Positions 1 through 5,710 are shown, counted from the first letter of the stretch. The stretch: 7,958 nt of DNA from Candidatus Cellulosilyticum pullistercoris (GCA_018883705.1 JAHLFQ010000102.1:1-7958), one strand, 5' to 3'. The notes: generated from the sequence alone by a model not told the origin. Program-made: numbers and translations.

Positions 1-80
1 GAATTAATCTATATCTGCTCTTTTGATTTGCAAAAATAGAACTAAAAAACAAGTGATTTTACATAGAAAATAAGCGGAGT

Positions 81-379
81 GATGGTATGAAGATAAGATA
101 AGAAGTAGATGATTGTAGATGAGGGAAACCATGTGTATCAATGGATGAAAGGGGATGAATGATATGCAAAAAAGGCTTAGAAATAACAGTATGAAGTGGC
201 AAAGGTTAAGATATTCATCAAGGCGAGATTTTTTATCATCACCCATCATCGCAAAATGATGAAAAAGTGATGATAGGTGATGAAAAGATGCTGCAAAATG
301 ATTGTTTATGATGATGTGTGATGCCGAGAGGATGGAAAGATGATGCCAGGTTGAATAACAATAGATGATAAGAGGATGA
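81..379. repeat. Dense GATGA pentamer array, partly helically spaced
   Basis: Eleven exact GATGA copies start at 108, 118, 144, 154, 258, 269, 279, 310, 339, 364 and 375. Three reverse copies (TCATC) start at 215, 236 and 246. Neighbouring copies are repeatedly 10 or 11 bp apart (108/118, 144/154, 236/246, 258/269/279, 364/375), close to one helical turn. Degenerate GATGG, GATGC and GATGT copies fill the gaps, for example at 81, 287, 313, 320, 331, 342, 390 and 404. A rough composition estimate predicts only one or two exact copies in this length. The array lies just upstream of the promoter of the DNA-binding protein gene at 476 and is not transcribed from it. The motif and spacing are seen directly; a protein-binding role is inferred. 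Confidence 0.55.
231..286. repeat. Imperfect inverted repeat within the GATGA array
   Basis: The left arm 236-250 (TCATCACCCATCATC) is complementary to 269-283 (GATGATAGGTGATGA) over 15 positions with one C/A mismatch. The arms are separated by 18 nt. A few extra T/A pairs (232-234 with 284-286) form past a one-base bulge. Each arm holds two GATGA/TCATC elements 10 bp apart, so this is the one place where the array is two-fold symmetric. No T-run follows, so it is not a normal terminator. It may be a paired operator or simply a by-product of repeated motifs on both strands. Confidence 0.45.
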
Positions 380-407
380 ATTGGGAAGAGATGTCAATAA
401 GTGGATG

Positions 408-437
408 TTGATAAATAGGTAAAATCTCTCTTATAAT
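408..437 (+). promoter_or_regulatory. Sigma-A type promoter for the gene at 476
   Basis: A -35 element TTGATA (408-413) and a consensus -10 TATAAT (432-437) are separated by 18 bp. The predicted transcript would start near 444, giving a leader of about 30 nt. The ribosome binding site AGAGGG (465-470) sits 5 nt before the ATG. The last GATGA pair (364-379) ends about 28 bp upstream of the -35, where an upstream regulator would bind. Confidence 0.75.
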
Positions 438-475
438 AAGAAAAGAGAAATTATTTTGAGGATAAGAGGGATAGG

Positions 476-934
476 ATGGAGAAGACAATTACAATACAGC
501 AGGCAGCAGCAGAACTTTTATCTGAGTACAGGAAACCGATTAAATCTAAGGATTTAGCAAGAATGGCTCAAGAGAGAAAATTGGTAGCGCCTAGTACAGC
601 AAAGAATCCCATTCAATCTTTGTCACAAACGCTAGAGCGTAATATTAGACTAGATAAGGGAAATAAGCCAAGATTAATATTTGTAGAAACAGAAAATGGA
701 CGCTGCATAGGTATGCCTGAATGGTATGAAGAGGTTAAGGTAGAGAAAAAGGGAACTAGTGAAAAAGTGGAAATTGCATTATCTAGTGACCTACTGAATA
801 AAGTAAAGCTTTATCAAAGTAGTTTCAAGCTTACAAGCATAGAAGAAGCTATGGTTCAGCTTGTGAAAAAAGGTTTAAGTGCAACATCACAAGAACTTAT
901 TGATAGATTAAAGCATGAATTAGATGATTTATAA
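476..934 (+). CDS. Putative DNA-binding protein, HARE-HTH-like plus ribbon-helix-helix-like
   Basis: This is a 152-residue soluble, charged protein. Residues about 5-80 read as a winged helix of the HARE-HTH type: helix IQQAAAELLSEYRKPI, then KSKDLARMAQERKLV, then a helix around NPIQSLSQTLERNI, and a wing-like strand ending near LIFVETENGRCIGMP. Residues about 97-134 have the strand-helix-helix pattern of ribbon-helix-helix proteins (KVEIALSSDLLNKV, then SIEEAMVQLVKKGL). The C-terminus is a charged helix. HARE-HTH domains are known from restriction and chromatin proteins and are proposed to read DNA features; a specific role here is not known. It is monocistronic, with its own promoter and terminator. 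The ATG at 476 is the only start with a ribosome binding site. No nuclease or methylase lies beside it on the visible side. Domain calls are from pattern recognition, not a profile search, and the RHH call is the weaker one. Confidence 0.75.
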   Translation: MEKTITIQQAAAELLSEYRKPIKSKDLARMAQERKLVAPSTAKNPIQSLSQTLERNIRLDKGNKPRLIFVETENGRCIGMPEWYEEVKVEKKGTSEKVEIALSSDLLNKVKLYQSSFKLTSIEEAMVQLVKKGLSATSQELIDRLKHELDDL

Positions 935-950
935 GATATATGATGAATAT

Positions 951-990
951 AAGAAGGTAGTTCTATAAGACTATCTTCTTTTTATTTTAT
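951..990 (+). terminator. Intrinsic terminator after the HARE-HTH-like gene
   Basis: Arm AAGAAGGTAGT (951-961) pairs with ACTATCTTCTT (970-980) over 11 bp including one G-U pair, across an 8-nt loop. It is followed by a T-rich tail (979-990). It lies 17 nt past the stop codon and separates this gene from the transporters. Confidence 0.9.
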
Positions 991-1229
991 TATAAGAAAT
1001 CATTAAAGTTTGACAAAAATGATACTCTAAATAGAAATATTGACTAAAATAGAACTGAAAATTCATATAACTACTGATAAATATGATGAAAATATTAAAA
1101 TAATTTAAATAGTATGATAAGATAATAAATAGGAATCGTTATATGGTAATATACTAATTATGAAGATATAACGTAACTAAACTGGACTAAGAACTGAGTC
1201 CAAATATAAGGAAATAGGGTGACTTAAAG
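991..1229. promoter_or_regulatory. AT-rich gap upstream of the MATE gene, with inverted and direct repeats
   Basis: No gene is seen here. Two degenerate direct copies of a 30-bp unit start at TTGACA (1010) and TTGACT (1040), matching at about 21 of 30 positions. The first could be a -35 with TAGAAA (1032-1037) as a weak -10, spacer 16. A perfect 8-bp inverted repeat CGTTATAT/ATATAACG (1137-1144, 1166-1173) has a 21-bp spacer holding a possible -10 TATACT (1150-1155). A 6-bp hairpin TGGACT/AGTCCA (1183-1188, 1197-1202) sits just upstream of the ribosome binding site AGGGTGA (1216-1222). The true promoter cannot be chosen with confidence. Confidence 0.4.
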
Positions 1230-2594
1230 ATGGCGAGAAAGTATAACAGAGATATGATTTTATCAGGTAATCTGACTAAGGCGATTTTAACCTTATCTAT
1301 TCCAGTTATATTTAATAGTTTGATTCAGACGATGTATAATTTAACGGATACTTTTTGGTTAGGGAAAATTGGGACTGAACACATGGCAGCAATTACATTA
1401 GTTTCACCTATTCAGAGTATTGTTGTGAACTTTGGAACGGGTATTACTGCGGCAGGTGCTATATTGATTGCACAATATGTAGGGGCAAAAGATGAGGATA
1501 ATGCTAATAGAATGGTAGGACAACTCTTTTCTTGTGCTATGTTATTTTCTATTATTTGTAGTCTTGCTTGCATGCTCACTACACCGAGTATTGTTAGATG
1601 GTTAGGTGCTGAAGGAAACGTTTATACATATGGTAAAACCTATCTTCAAATCGTTATTATGGATATGCCGTTTTTATTTATGATTAATTTATTTAGTGCA
1701 GTTAATCAGGCTCAGGGAGATACTGTTAGGCCACTACTACTTAATATTGTAGGTGTTGTTTTAAATATGATTTTAGACCCATTATTTATGGTAGTTATGG
1801 GCTGGGGCATTACAGGAGCTGCTCTTGCTACGCTTCTTGCTAAGGTACCTTGTGCACTTATTGCATTTTACTCACTTATTAAAGCAAGCAATCCAATACA
1901 TATTAACCTTAAGAATCTTAAATTTGAAAAGAAAAAAATAATGCAAATTATAAAGATTGGGTTACCTACTGCTGTAGGTGGAAGTACGATGCAGTTTGGC
2001 TTTTTATTAATGAGTAAAAATGTTCTAGCATATGGCCCTATAGCTGTAGCGGCTTATGGTATTGGTAACCGTGTTAATGGACTGATTACAACAGCTTCTA
2101 ATGCTATGGGTTCTGCAACTTCTACTATTGTGGGGCAGAATGCAGGAGCAGGTCAGTATGAGAGAGCAGATAAGGGCTATCGTCTAGCTAGAAATATGAT
2201 AGTTGTTTTCTTACTGATAGGCGGCATTATTTTATCAAGAGAAGCTATAGCAGCACCTATTGTTAAAATTTTCTCCTCAGATGAGGAGGTTATTAGGTTA
2301 GGTATGCAGTACTTAGTAATCCTGGCTATCTATTGTTGGACTAATGGGGTTTATAATACAACGATGGGACTCTTTCAAGGAACGGGGCACACTATGATTA
2401 CAATGGCGATAGATGCTTCTAGGCTCTGGATCTTTAGATTTGTAACGCTTTATATTTGTGAGAGTGTGTTACATTTAGGTGTGCAAAGTGTTTGGTATTC
2501 AGTAGTTATTAGTAATGCACTATCTGCTCTTGCACTTTATATTCTTTATCATACAAAGATATGGAGAAGGAATAATATTAGTGTCGAGGTATAA
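1230..2594 (+). CDS. MATE family multidrug/cation antiporter
   Basis: The 454-residue product has the usual length and about twelve membrane helices of the MATE (multidrug and toxic compound extrusion) family. Such inner-membrane antiporters export cationic drugs and dyes in exchange for Na+ or H+. The first MatE half starts with SIPVIFNSLIQTMYNLTD, including the family-typical N-x-x-D segment (residues 37-40), and continues to about residue 200. A cytoplasmic linker (LKNLKFEKKK) leads into the second half, which begins IGLPTAVGGSTMQFGF and contains VGQNAGAGQYERADKGY, another recurring MATE pattern. The ATG at 1230 has an AGGGTGA ribosome binding site 7 nt upstream. The EamA transporter follows after 75 bp with no terminator between them, so co-transcription is likely. 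The substrate cannot be told from sequence; members of this subgroup are often annotated as NorM- or DinF-like without evidence. Confidence 0.93.
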   Translation: MARKYNRDMILSGNLTKAILTLSIPVIFNSLIQTMYNLTDTFWLGKIGTEHMAAITLVSPIQSIVVNFGTGITAAGAILIAQYVGAKDEDNANRMVGQLFSCAMLFSIICSLACMLTTPSIVRWLGAEGNVYTYGKTYLQIVIMDMPFLFMINLFSAVNQAQGDTVRPLLLNIVGVVLNMILDPLFMVVMGWGITGAALATLLAKVPCALIAFYSLIKASNPIHINLKNLKFEKKKIMQIIKIGLPTAVGGSTMQFGFLLMSKNVLAYGPIAVAAYGIGNRVNGLITTASNAMGSATSTIVGQNAGAGQYERADKGYRLARNMIVVFLLIGGIILSREAIAAPIVKIFSSDEEVIRLGMQYLVILAIYCWTNGVYNTTMGLFQGTGHTMITMAIDASRLWIFRFVTLYICESVLHLGVQSVWYSVVISNALSALALYILYHTKIWRRNNISVEV

Positions 2595-2669
2595 TCAAGA
2601 TAAGAAAGACATTTACTAGAAAGTCTGATAAAATGAAAAATAGATTAGACATAAATTAGAGGTATTAAA

Positions 2670-3551
2670 ATGAATCAAAAGTATAAAGGGATTATCTATA
2701 TTTTACTAGCTGCATTTTGCTTTGCACTTATGAATGTATTTGTAAGGTTATCGGGAGATTTACCTTCAGTACAAAAAAGTTTCTTTCGCAATTTTGTAGC
2801 ACTTGTTTTTGCAGCAATTATCCTTAAAAAGAATAGAATTGGTTTCTCTTGTAAGAAAGAGAATCTTATGCTACTTATTGTTCGTTCACTTTGTGGGACG
2901 ATAGGTATTTTATGTAATTTTTATGCGATAGATCATTTGCTTTTAGCAGATGCTTCTATGCTTAATAAGATGTCACCATTCTTTGCAATTATTTTTAGCT
3001 ATATCTTTTTAAAGGAAAAGGTCAATTTCGTACAAATCTTCTCATTAATAGGGGCGTTTATAGGTTGTTTATTTATCATTAAACCAAGTTTTGAAGGAAT
3101 GGAAATGATGCCTGCCCTTATTGGTCTTATGGGAGGAATGGGAGCAGGAGCTGCGTATACAGCAGTAAGAAGGTTAGGACAACGTGGAGAGAAGGGGCCT
3201 TTTATTGTATTTTTCTTCTCTACCTTCTCTTGTTTAGTGACATTACCCTATTTACTCATAAACTATACACCAATGACAGGTATGCAAATAGTCGTACTAC
3301 TTTTAGCAGGGTTATCAGCAGCAGGTGGACAGTTTGCAATAACAGCAGCCTATTGTTATGCACCGGCTAAAGAGATTTCAGTTTATGACTATTCACAAGT
3401 TATTTTTGCAGCAGTTATGGGATTTTTATTATTTGGCCAAGTGCCAGATTATCTAAGTGTGATTGGTTATATTTTGATTTGTGGCATGGCAGTTTATATG
3501 TTTTTATATAACACAGGTAAGCTAGAAAGGCTGAAAAAGAAAGCAAACTAA
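2670..3551 (+). CDS. EamA-domain (drug/metabolite transporter superfamily) permease
   Basis: The 293-residue, very hydrophobic product has about ten predicted membrane helices in two tandem EamA repeats, roughly residues 5-137 and 147-280. The first repeat ends with the recognisable KEKVNFVQIFSLIGAFIG and FIIKPSF pattern. The start ILLAAFCFALMNVFVRLSGDLP and the following FFRN are typical of this permease group. A short basic tail (KLERLKKKAN) ends the protein, as expected for a cytoplasmic C-terminus. Family members export amino acids, nucleosides or other metabolites, or import S-adenosylmethionine; this one's substrate is unknown. The ATG at 2670 has an AGAGGT ribosome binding site at 2658-2663. 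It lies 75 bp after the MATE gene and is closed by a strong terminator, so the two transporters probably form one operon. Confidence 0.92.
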   Translation: MNQKYKGIIYILLAAFCFALMNVFVRLSGDLPSVQKSFFRNFVALVFAAIILKKNRIGFSCKKENLMLLIVRSLCGTIGILCNFYAIDHLLLADASMLNKMSPFFAIIFSYIFLKEKVNFVQIFSLIGAFIGCLFIIKPSFEGMEMMPALIGLMGGMGAGAAYTAVRRLGQRGEKGPFIVFFFSTFSCLVTLPYLLINYTPMTGMQIVVLLLAGLSAAGGQFAITAAYCYAPAKEISVYDYSQVIFAAVMGFLLFGQVPDYLSVIGYILICGMAVYMFLYNTGKLERLKKKAN

Positions 3552-3562
3552 ATAAATCATTT

Positions 3563-3601
3563 AAAAGATGGATTTTCTTAATGAGAAATCCATCTTTTTT
3601 T
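3563..3601 (+). terminator. Strong intrinsic terminator after the EamA gene
   Basis: Arm AAAAGATGGATTT (3563-3575) is perfectly complementary to AAATCCATCTTTT (3586-3598), with a 10-nt loop and a T7 run (3595-3601). The A-run on the left arm means it could also work for minus-strand transcripts. Confidence 0.93.
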
Positions 3602-3690
3602 AGAAGAAGAATATATCCCAGAGAAGATTTGGTGTACAATAAATTAGAAGGGAAGTATTAAAAAATAGTATTTTGTAAGGGGGAAAAGAG

Positions 3691-4683
3691 ATGGTGTATA
3701 TTGCAAATGAGGGGCGTTATGAGAAGATGAAATATAATAGGTGTGGGCGAAGTGGTCTACTATTACCTGCTATTTCTTTAGGATTATGGCATAATTTTGG
3801 GGATGTTACACAGGTTGAAACGAGCCGTCAAATGTTAAGATGTGCATTTGATCTAGGCATTACACATTTTGACTTAGCAAATAATTATGGCCCACCAGCA
3901 GGTTCAGCAGAATCTAATTTTGGAAGAATACTTAAAGAAGATTTTTTACCTTATAGAGATGAGTTAGTAATCTCTACTAAAGCAGGGTATTATATGTGGC
4001 CAGGGCCTTATGGAGACTGGGGGTCTAAGAAATATCTTGTATCTAGCTTAGATCAAAGTTTAAAGCGTATGGGACTTGATTATGTAGATATTTTCTATCA
4101 TCATAGGCCAGACCCTAATACACCATTAGAAGAAACCATGGGTGCATTAGACTTATTAGTAAGGCAGGGTAAAGCCCTTTATGTAGGTATCTCAAATTAT
4201 AAGGCAGAAGAAGCTAAGAGAGCCATTGATATCCTAAATGACTTAGGAACACCATGTCTGATTCATCAACCTAGATATTCTATGCTTAATAGATGGATTG
4301 AAGATGAGCTTATGGATGTATTAGAAAAAGAAGGAGTAGGCAGTATTGCGTTCTCACCACTTGCGGGCGGCAAATTAACAAATCGCTATTTAAATGGTAT
4401 TCCAAAAGATTCACGTGCAGCAAGTAGTAGCATTTTTATGAGTGAAAGTGAAATTACAGAAGAATTAGTAACGAAGGTAAAGGCACTTAATGAAATAGCT
4501 ATGAAAAGAGGACAAAGTCTGGCTCAGATGGCACTTGCCTGGGATTTAAAGGTAGGAAAACTGACTTCGGTACTCATTGGTGCAAGTAAGGTAAGTCAAA
4601 TTGAAGACTGTGTAAAAGCCTTAGATCATCTAGAGTTTACAGAAGAAGAACTTAGAAGTATTGATGAAATATTAGGGGCATAA
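3691..4683 (+). CDS. yghZ: Aldo/keto reductase, YghZ / L-glyceraldehyde 3-phosphate reductase type
   Basis: This is a 330-residue NADPH-dependent aldo/keto reductase with the TIM-barrel fold. It resembles E. coli YghZ (Gpr), which reduces L-glyceraldehyde 3-phosphate and methylglyoxal. The N-terminus MVYIANEGRYEKMKYNRCGR matches the characteristic YghZ start, which supports the ATG at 3691 over the internal ATG at 3727. The ribosome binding site AAGGGGG (3677-3683) also fits 3691. The catalytic tetrad is visible: D61 (FDLANNYGPP), Y66, K97 (STKAGY) and H138 (DIFYHHRPD). The segment WPGPYGDWGSKKYL is typical of this subgroup. The cofactor 2'-phosphate region is SVLIGASKVSQIEDCVKAL, near residues 293-311. 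The C-terminus is shorter by about 15 residues than E. coli YghZ. It appears monocistronic; TACAAT (3635-3640) is a weak -10 candidate, with no good -35. A role in detoxifying reactive aldehydes is inferred from the family. Confidence 0.93.
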   Translation: MVYIANEGRYEKMKYNRCGRSGLLLPAISLGLWHNFGDVTQVETSRQMLRCAFDLGITHFDLANNYGPPAGSAESNFGRILKEDFLPYRDELVISTKAGYYMWPGPYGDWGSKKYLVSSLDQSLKRMGLDYVDIFYHHRPDPNTPLEETMGALDLLVRQGKALYVGISNYKAEEAKRAIDILNDLGTPCLIHQPRYSMLNRWIEDELMDVLEKEGVGSIAFSPLAGGKLTNRYLNGIPKDSRAASSSIFMSESEITEELVTKVKALNEIAMKRGQSLAQMALAWDLKVGKLTSVLIGASKVSQIEDCVKALDHLEFTEEELRSIDEILGA

Positions 4684-4740
4684 GAAGGATAAAATAATTT
4701 ATAAAAATACGTATATAATTAGAGTGAAATGGATAGAATG

Positions 4741-4781
4741 GTTTAGTGTTAGAAGATAAAGAATATTATACTACCCTAAAC
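4741..4781. repeat. Weak inverted repeat downstream of the aldo/keto reductase
   Basis: GTTTAG (4741-4746) pairs with CTAAAC (4776-4781). After a small internal loop, TAG (4750-4752) pairs with CTA (4771-4773). No T-run follows. The stretch 4684-4740 before it is AT-rich without a recognisable element, and no efficient terminator for the reductase gene is seen. Confidence 0.3.
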
Positions 4782-4799
4782 TGAACAGTAAACAAAAAA

Positions 4800-4894
4800 G
4801 AAAACTTATTTGTAAGATAAAGAGAATACGACTGACTTAGAGTACTGAACAAGCTAAAAGGCAGTCGTATTTGATTTGACAAATAAGATTTTCT
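4800..4894. repeat. Nested inverted repeat overlapping the csp -35 region
   Basis: The outer arms CTTATTTGT (4805-4813) and ACAAATAAG (4880-4888) are perfect complements. GAAAA/TTTTC extends them to 4800 and 4893 or so across a one-base bulge. The inner arms AATACGACTG (4825-4834) and CAGTCGTATT (4862-4871) are a perfect 10-bp pair, with TTAG/CTAA (4837-4840, 4854-4857) inside. The right outer arm overlaps the -35 of the csp promoter. No T-run follows on the plus strand. On the minus strand the structure is followed by a T-rich stretch, the complement of 4791-4804. It could be an operator, the end of an unrecognised small RNA, or an antisense terminator; the sequence does not decide. Confidence 0.6.
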
Positions 4895-4904
4895 GACATA
4901 TAAT
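4876..4904 (+). promoter_or_regulatory. Perfect-consensus promoter for the cold shock gene
   Basis: TTGACA (4876-4881) and TATAAT (4899-4904) match the sigma-A consensus exactly, with the ideal 17-bp spacer. Transcription should begin near 4911, leaving a leader of about 125 nt before the ATG at 5037. Such long leaders are typical of csp mRNAs. A promoter this strong is expected to need control downstream, which fits the hairpin in the leader. Confidence 0.9.
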
Positions 4905-4933
4905 GGAAAGGAATATGATATATGTTTATAGAT

Positions 4934-4991
4934 TTCACACATTACCAGAGATTATATAAAGTATATGATTTCTGGCAATGTGTGAATTTTT
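4934..4991 (+). promoter_or_regulatory. Long terminator-like hairpin in the csp 5' leader
   Basis: TTCACACATT (4934-4943) pairs with AATGTGTGAA (4977-4986). After one A/C mismatch, 4945-4958 (CCAGAGATTATATA) pairs with 4962-4975 through 14 positions including two wobble pairs, closing on the triloop AAG (4959-4961). The stem therefore has 24 pairs. It is followed at once by TTTTT (4987-4991), so it has the form of an intrinsic terminator lying between promoter and gene. The shine-dalgarno AAGGAGGT (5022-5029) lies well downstream and is not sequestered by it. Attenuation is inferred from position and shape. Confidence 0.75.
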
Positions 4992-5036
4992 GTTTATGTA
5001 TCAGTTTACAATTTTATTTTTAAGGAGGTACCTAAC

Positions 5037-5234
5037 ATGACAGGTACAGTTAAATGGTTTAACGCAGAAAAAGGTTATGGATTCATTTCTACAGAAGGTG
5101 GAGACGATGTATTTGTACATTTCTCAGCTATTCAAAGTGAAGGATACAAAACTTTAGAAGAAGGGCAATCAGTAACTTTCGATATCACAGAAGGTAACCG
5201 TGGGCCACAAGCTGAAAACGTAGTAAAAGCTTAA
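5037..5234 (+). CDS. csp: Cold shock protein, CspA family
   Basis: The 65-residue product is a single cold shock domain of standard length. It is a five-stranded OB-fold that binds single-stranded RNA and DNA and acts as an RNA chaperone in the cytoplasm. The N-terminal TGTVKWFNAEKGYGFI carries RNP1 (KGYGFI, residues 12-17), and VFVHFS (residues 25-30) is RNP2. The aromatic surface W7, F8, Y14, F16, F26, H28 and F29 is intact. The end, ITEGNRGPQAENVVKA, is typical of the family. The ATG at 5037 is preceded by the strong AAGGAGGT site, 7 nt upstream. The gene is monocistronic, with a consensus promoter, a structured leader of about 125 nt and a strong terminator. Whether it is cold-induced or constitutive cannot be told from the protein, and csp paralogues are usually several per genome, so no letter is assigned. 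Confidence 0.97.
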   Translation: MTGTVKWFNAEKGYGFISTEGGDDVFVHFSAIQSEGYKTLEEGQSVTFDITEGNRGPQAENVVKA

Positions 5235-5250
5235 TTAAATTTTACTGCAT

Positions 5251-5295
5251 AAAAAGGGTTGTACAACTAGCGATGCTAGCTGTACAGCCCTTTTT
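5251..5295 (+). terminator. Bidirectional terminator between csp and the convergent minus-strand gene
   Basis: AAAAAGGGTTGTACA (5251-5265) pairs with TGTACAGCCCTTTTT (5281-5295) with one G-T wobble. CTAGC (5267-5271) then pairs with GCTAG (5275-5279) over the loop GAT. The A5 and T5 runs on the two sides let it terminate csp on the plus strand and the gene ending at 5314 on the minus strand. Confidence 0.93.
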
Positions 5296-5313
5296 GCATA
5301 CGTTTAGTTTGAG

Positions 5314-5628
5314 CTAATCTTCTTGAGGGAGTTTTTCACTTTTTTTAGCTTGTTTTTTGCCTTTTTTCTTAGGAGGATCATCGGATTCAAGATGAATAAA
5401 CTGATTCATAATAAGGTAAAAAAAGAGCAGTGTAATCAGTGGGATAGCATAGTAGAGTAAAACTAAAATAGCAGCATTAATAGGTGAAGAATTGATGTTC
5501 CATGGAGGAATATAAATATAGAGAAAGAGCGTAATAAGGATATGAAGTGACATAATGGTTATTAGAGTTCGTAATAAAATAAAGCAAATTTTACGTAAAT
5601 ATCTTATAAGGCTTCTGAAACAAGTCAT
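5314..5628 (-). CDS. Small two-helix membrane protein of unknown function
   Basis: This is a 104-residue protein I do not recognise. It has a short basic N-terminus (RSLIRYLRK) and a hydrophobic segment at about residues 14-40. A polar loop (PPWNINSSPIN) leads to a second hydrophobic segment at about 52-75. The tail from residue 81 is charged and lysine-rich (PPKKKGKKQAKKSEK), ending in PQED. Basic residues at both ends suggest both termini are cytoplasmic, by the positive-inside rule. It is judged real because a full AGGAGGT ribosome binding site lies 4 nt upstream of its ATG (plus-strand 5633-5639), with an extended -10 promoter at 5663-5671 and the shared terminator at its end. It is convergent to csp and divergent from azlC; neither neighbour suggests a role. 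The tail could bind nucleic acid or acidic lipid, but that is speculation. Confidence 0.75.
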   Translation of the reverse strand: MTCFRSLIRYLRKICFILLRTLITIMSLHILITLFLYIYIPPWNINSSPINAAILVLLYYAIPLITLLFFYLIMNQFIHLESDDPPKKKGKKQAKKSEKLPQED

Positions 5629-5662
5629 AAAAACCTCCTAATTTTTGTAAATTATTATTTTT

Positions 5663-5671
5663 ATTATATCA
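5663..5671 (-). promoter_or_regulatory. Extended -10 promoter for the minus-strand membrane protein
   Basis: Read on the minus strand this is TGATATAAT, a TGN extended -10 followed by consensus TATAAT. No convincing -35 is seen upstream, which extended -10 promoters tolerate. Transcription would begin near 5656, giving a leader of about 28 nt that includes the AGGAGGT site. Confidence 0.6.
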
Positions 5672-5710
5672 ATAATTTAAGGAAAAGATAGTAGCTAAAA
5701 TGCATAATTC

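Noticed and set aside
4..249. Minus-strand open frame of 81 codons
   Set aside because: No ribosome binding site before its ATG. The product is low-complexity hydrophobic sequence expected from the complement of purine-rich, GATGA-rich DNA.
81..379. CRISPR array or iteron-type replication origin
   Set aside because: The repeated unit is only 5 bp with variable gaps, with no cas genes, no replication initiator gene and no DnaA-box-like 9-mers recognised.
306..488. Minus-strand open frame of 60 codons rich in S, P, I and H
   Set aside because: It starts inside the plus-strand gene at 476, runs antisense through its promoter and lacks a ribosome binding site. It is a by-product of the TCATC-rich complement.
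33..1056. Shared 11-mer AAAATAGAACT at 33-43 and 1046-1056 flanking the HARE-HTH-like gene, considered as ends of an inserted element
   Set aside because: Too short and AT-rich to be significant alone; there is no inverted terminal repeat, integrase or target duplication around it.
3415..3639. Minus-strand open frame of 74 codons
   Set aside because: It overlaps the end of the EamA gene and its terminator hairpin, with no start signals.
4800..4894. The nested inverted repeat as a miniature transposable element
   Set aside because: No flanking target-site duplication is visible and it occurs only once in the window. A genome-wide copy search would be needed to revive this.
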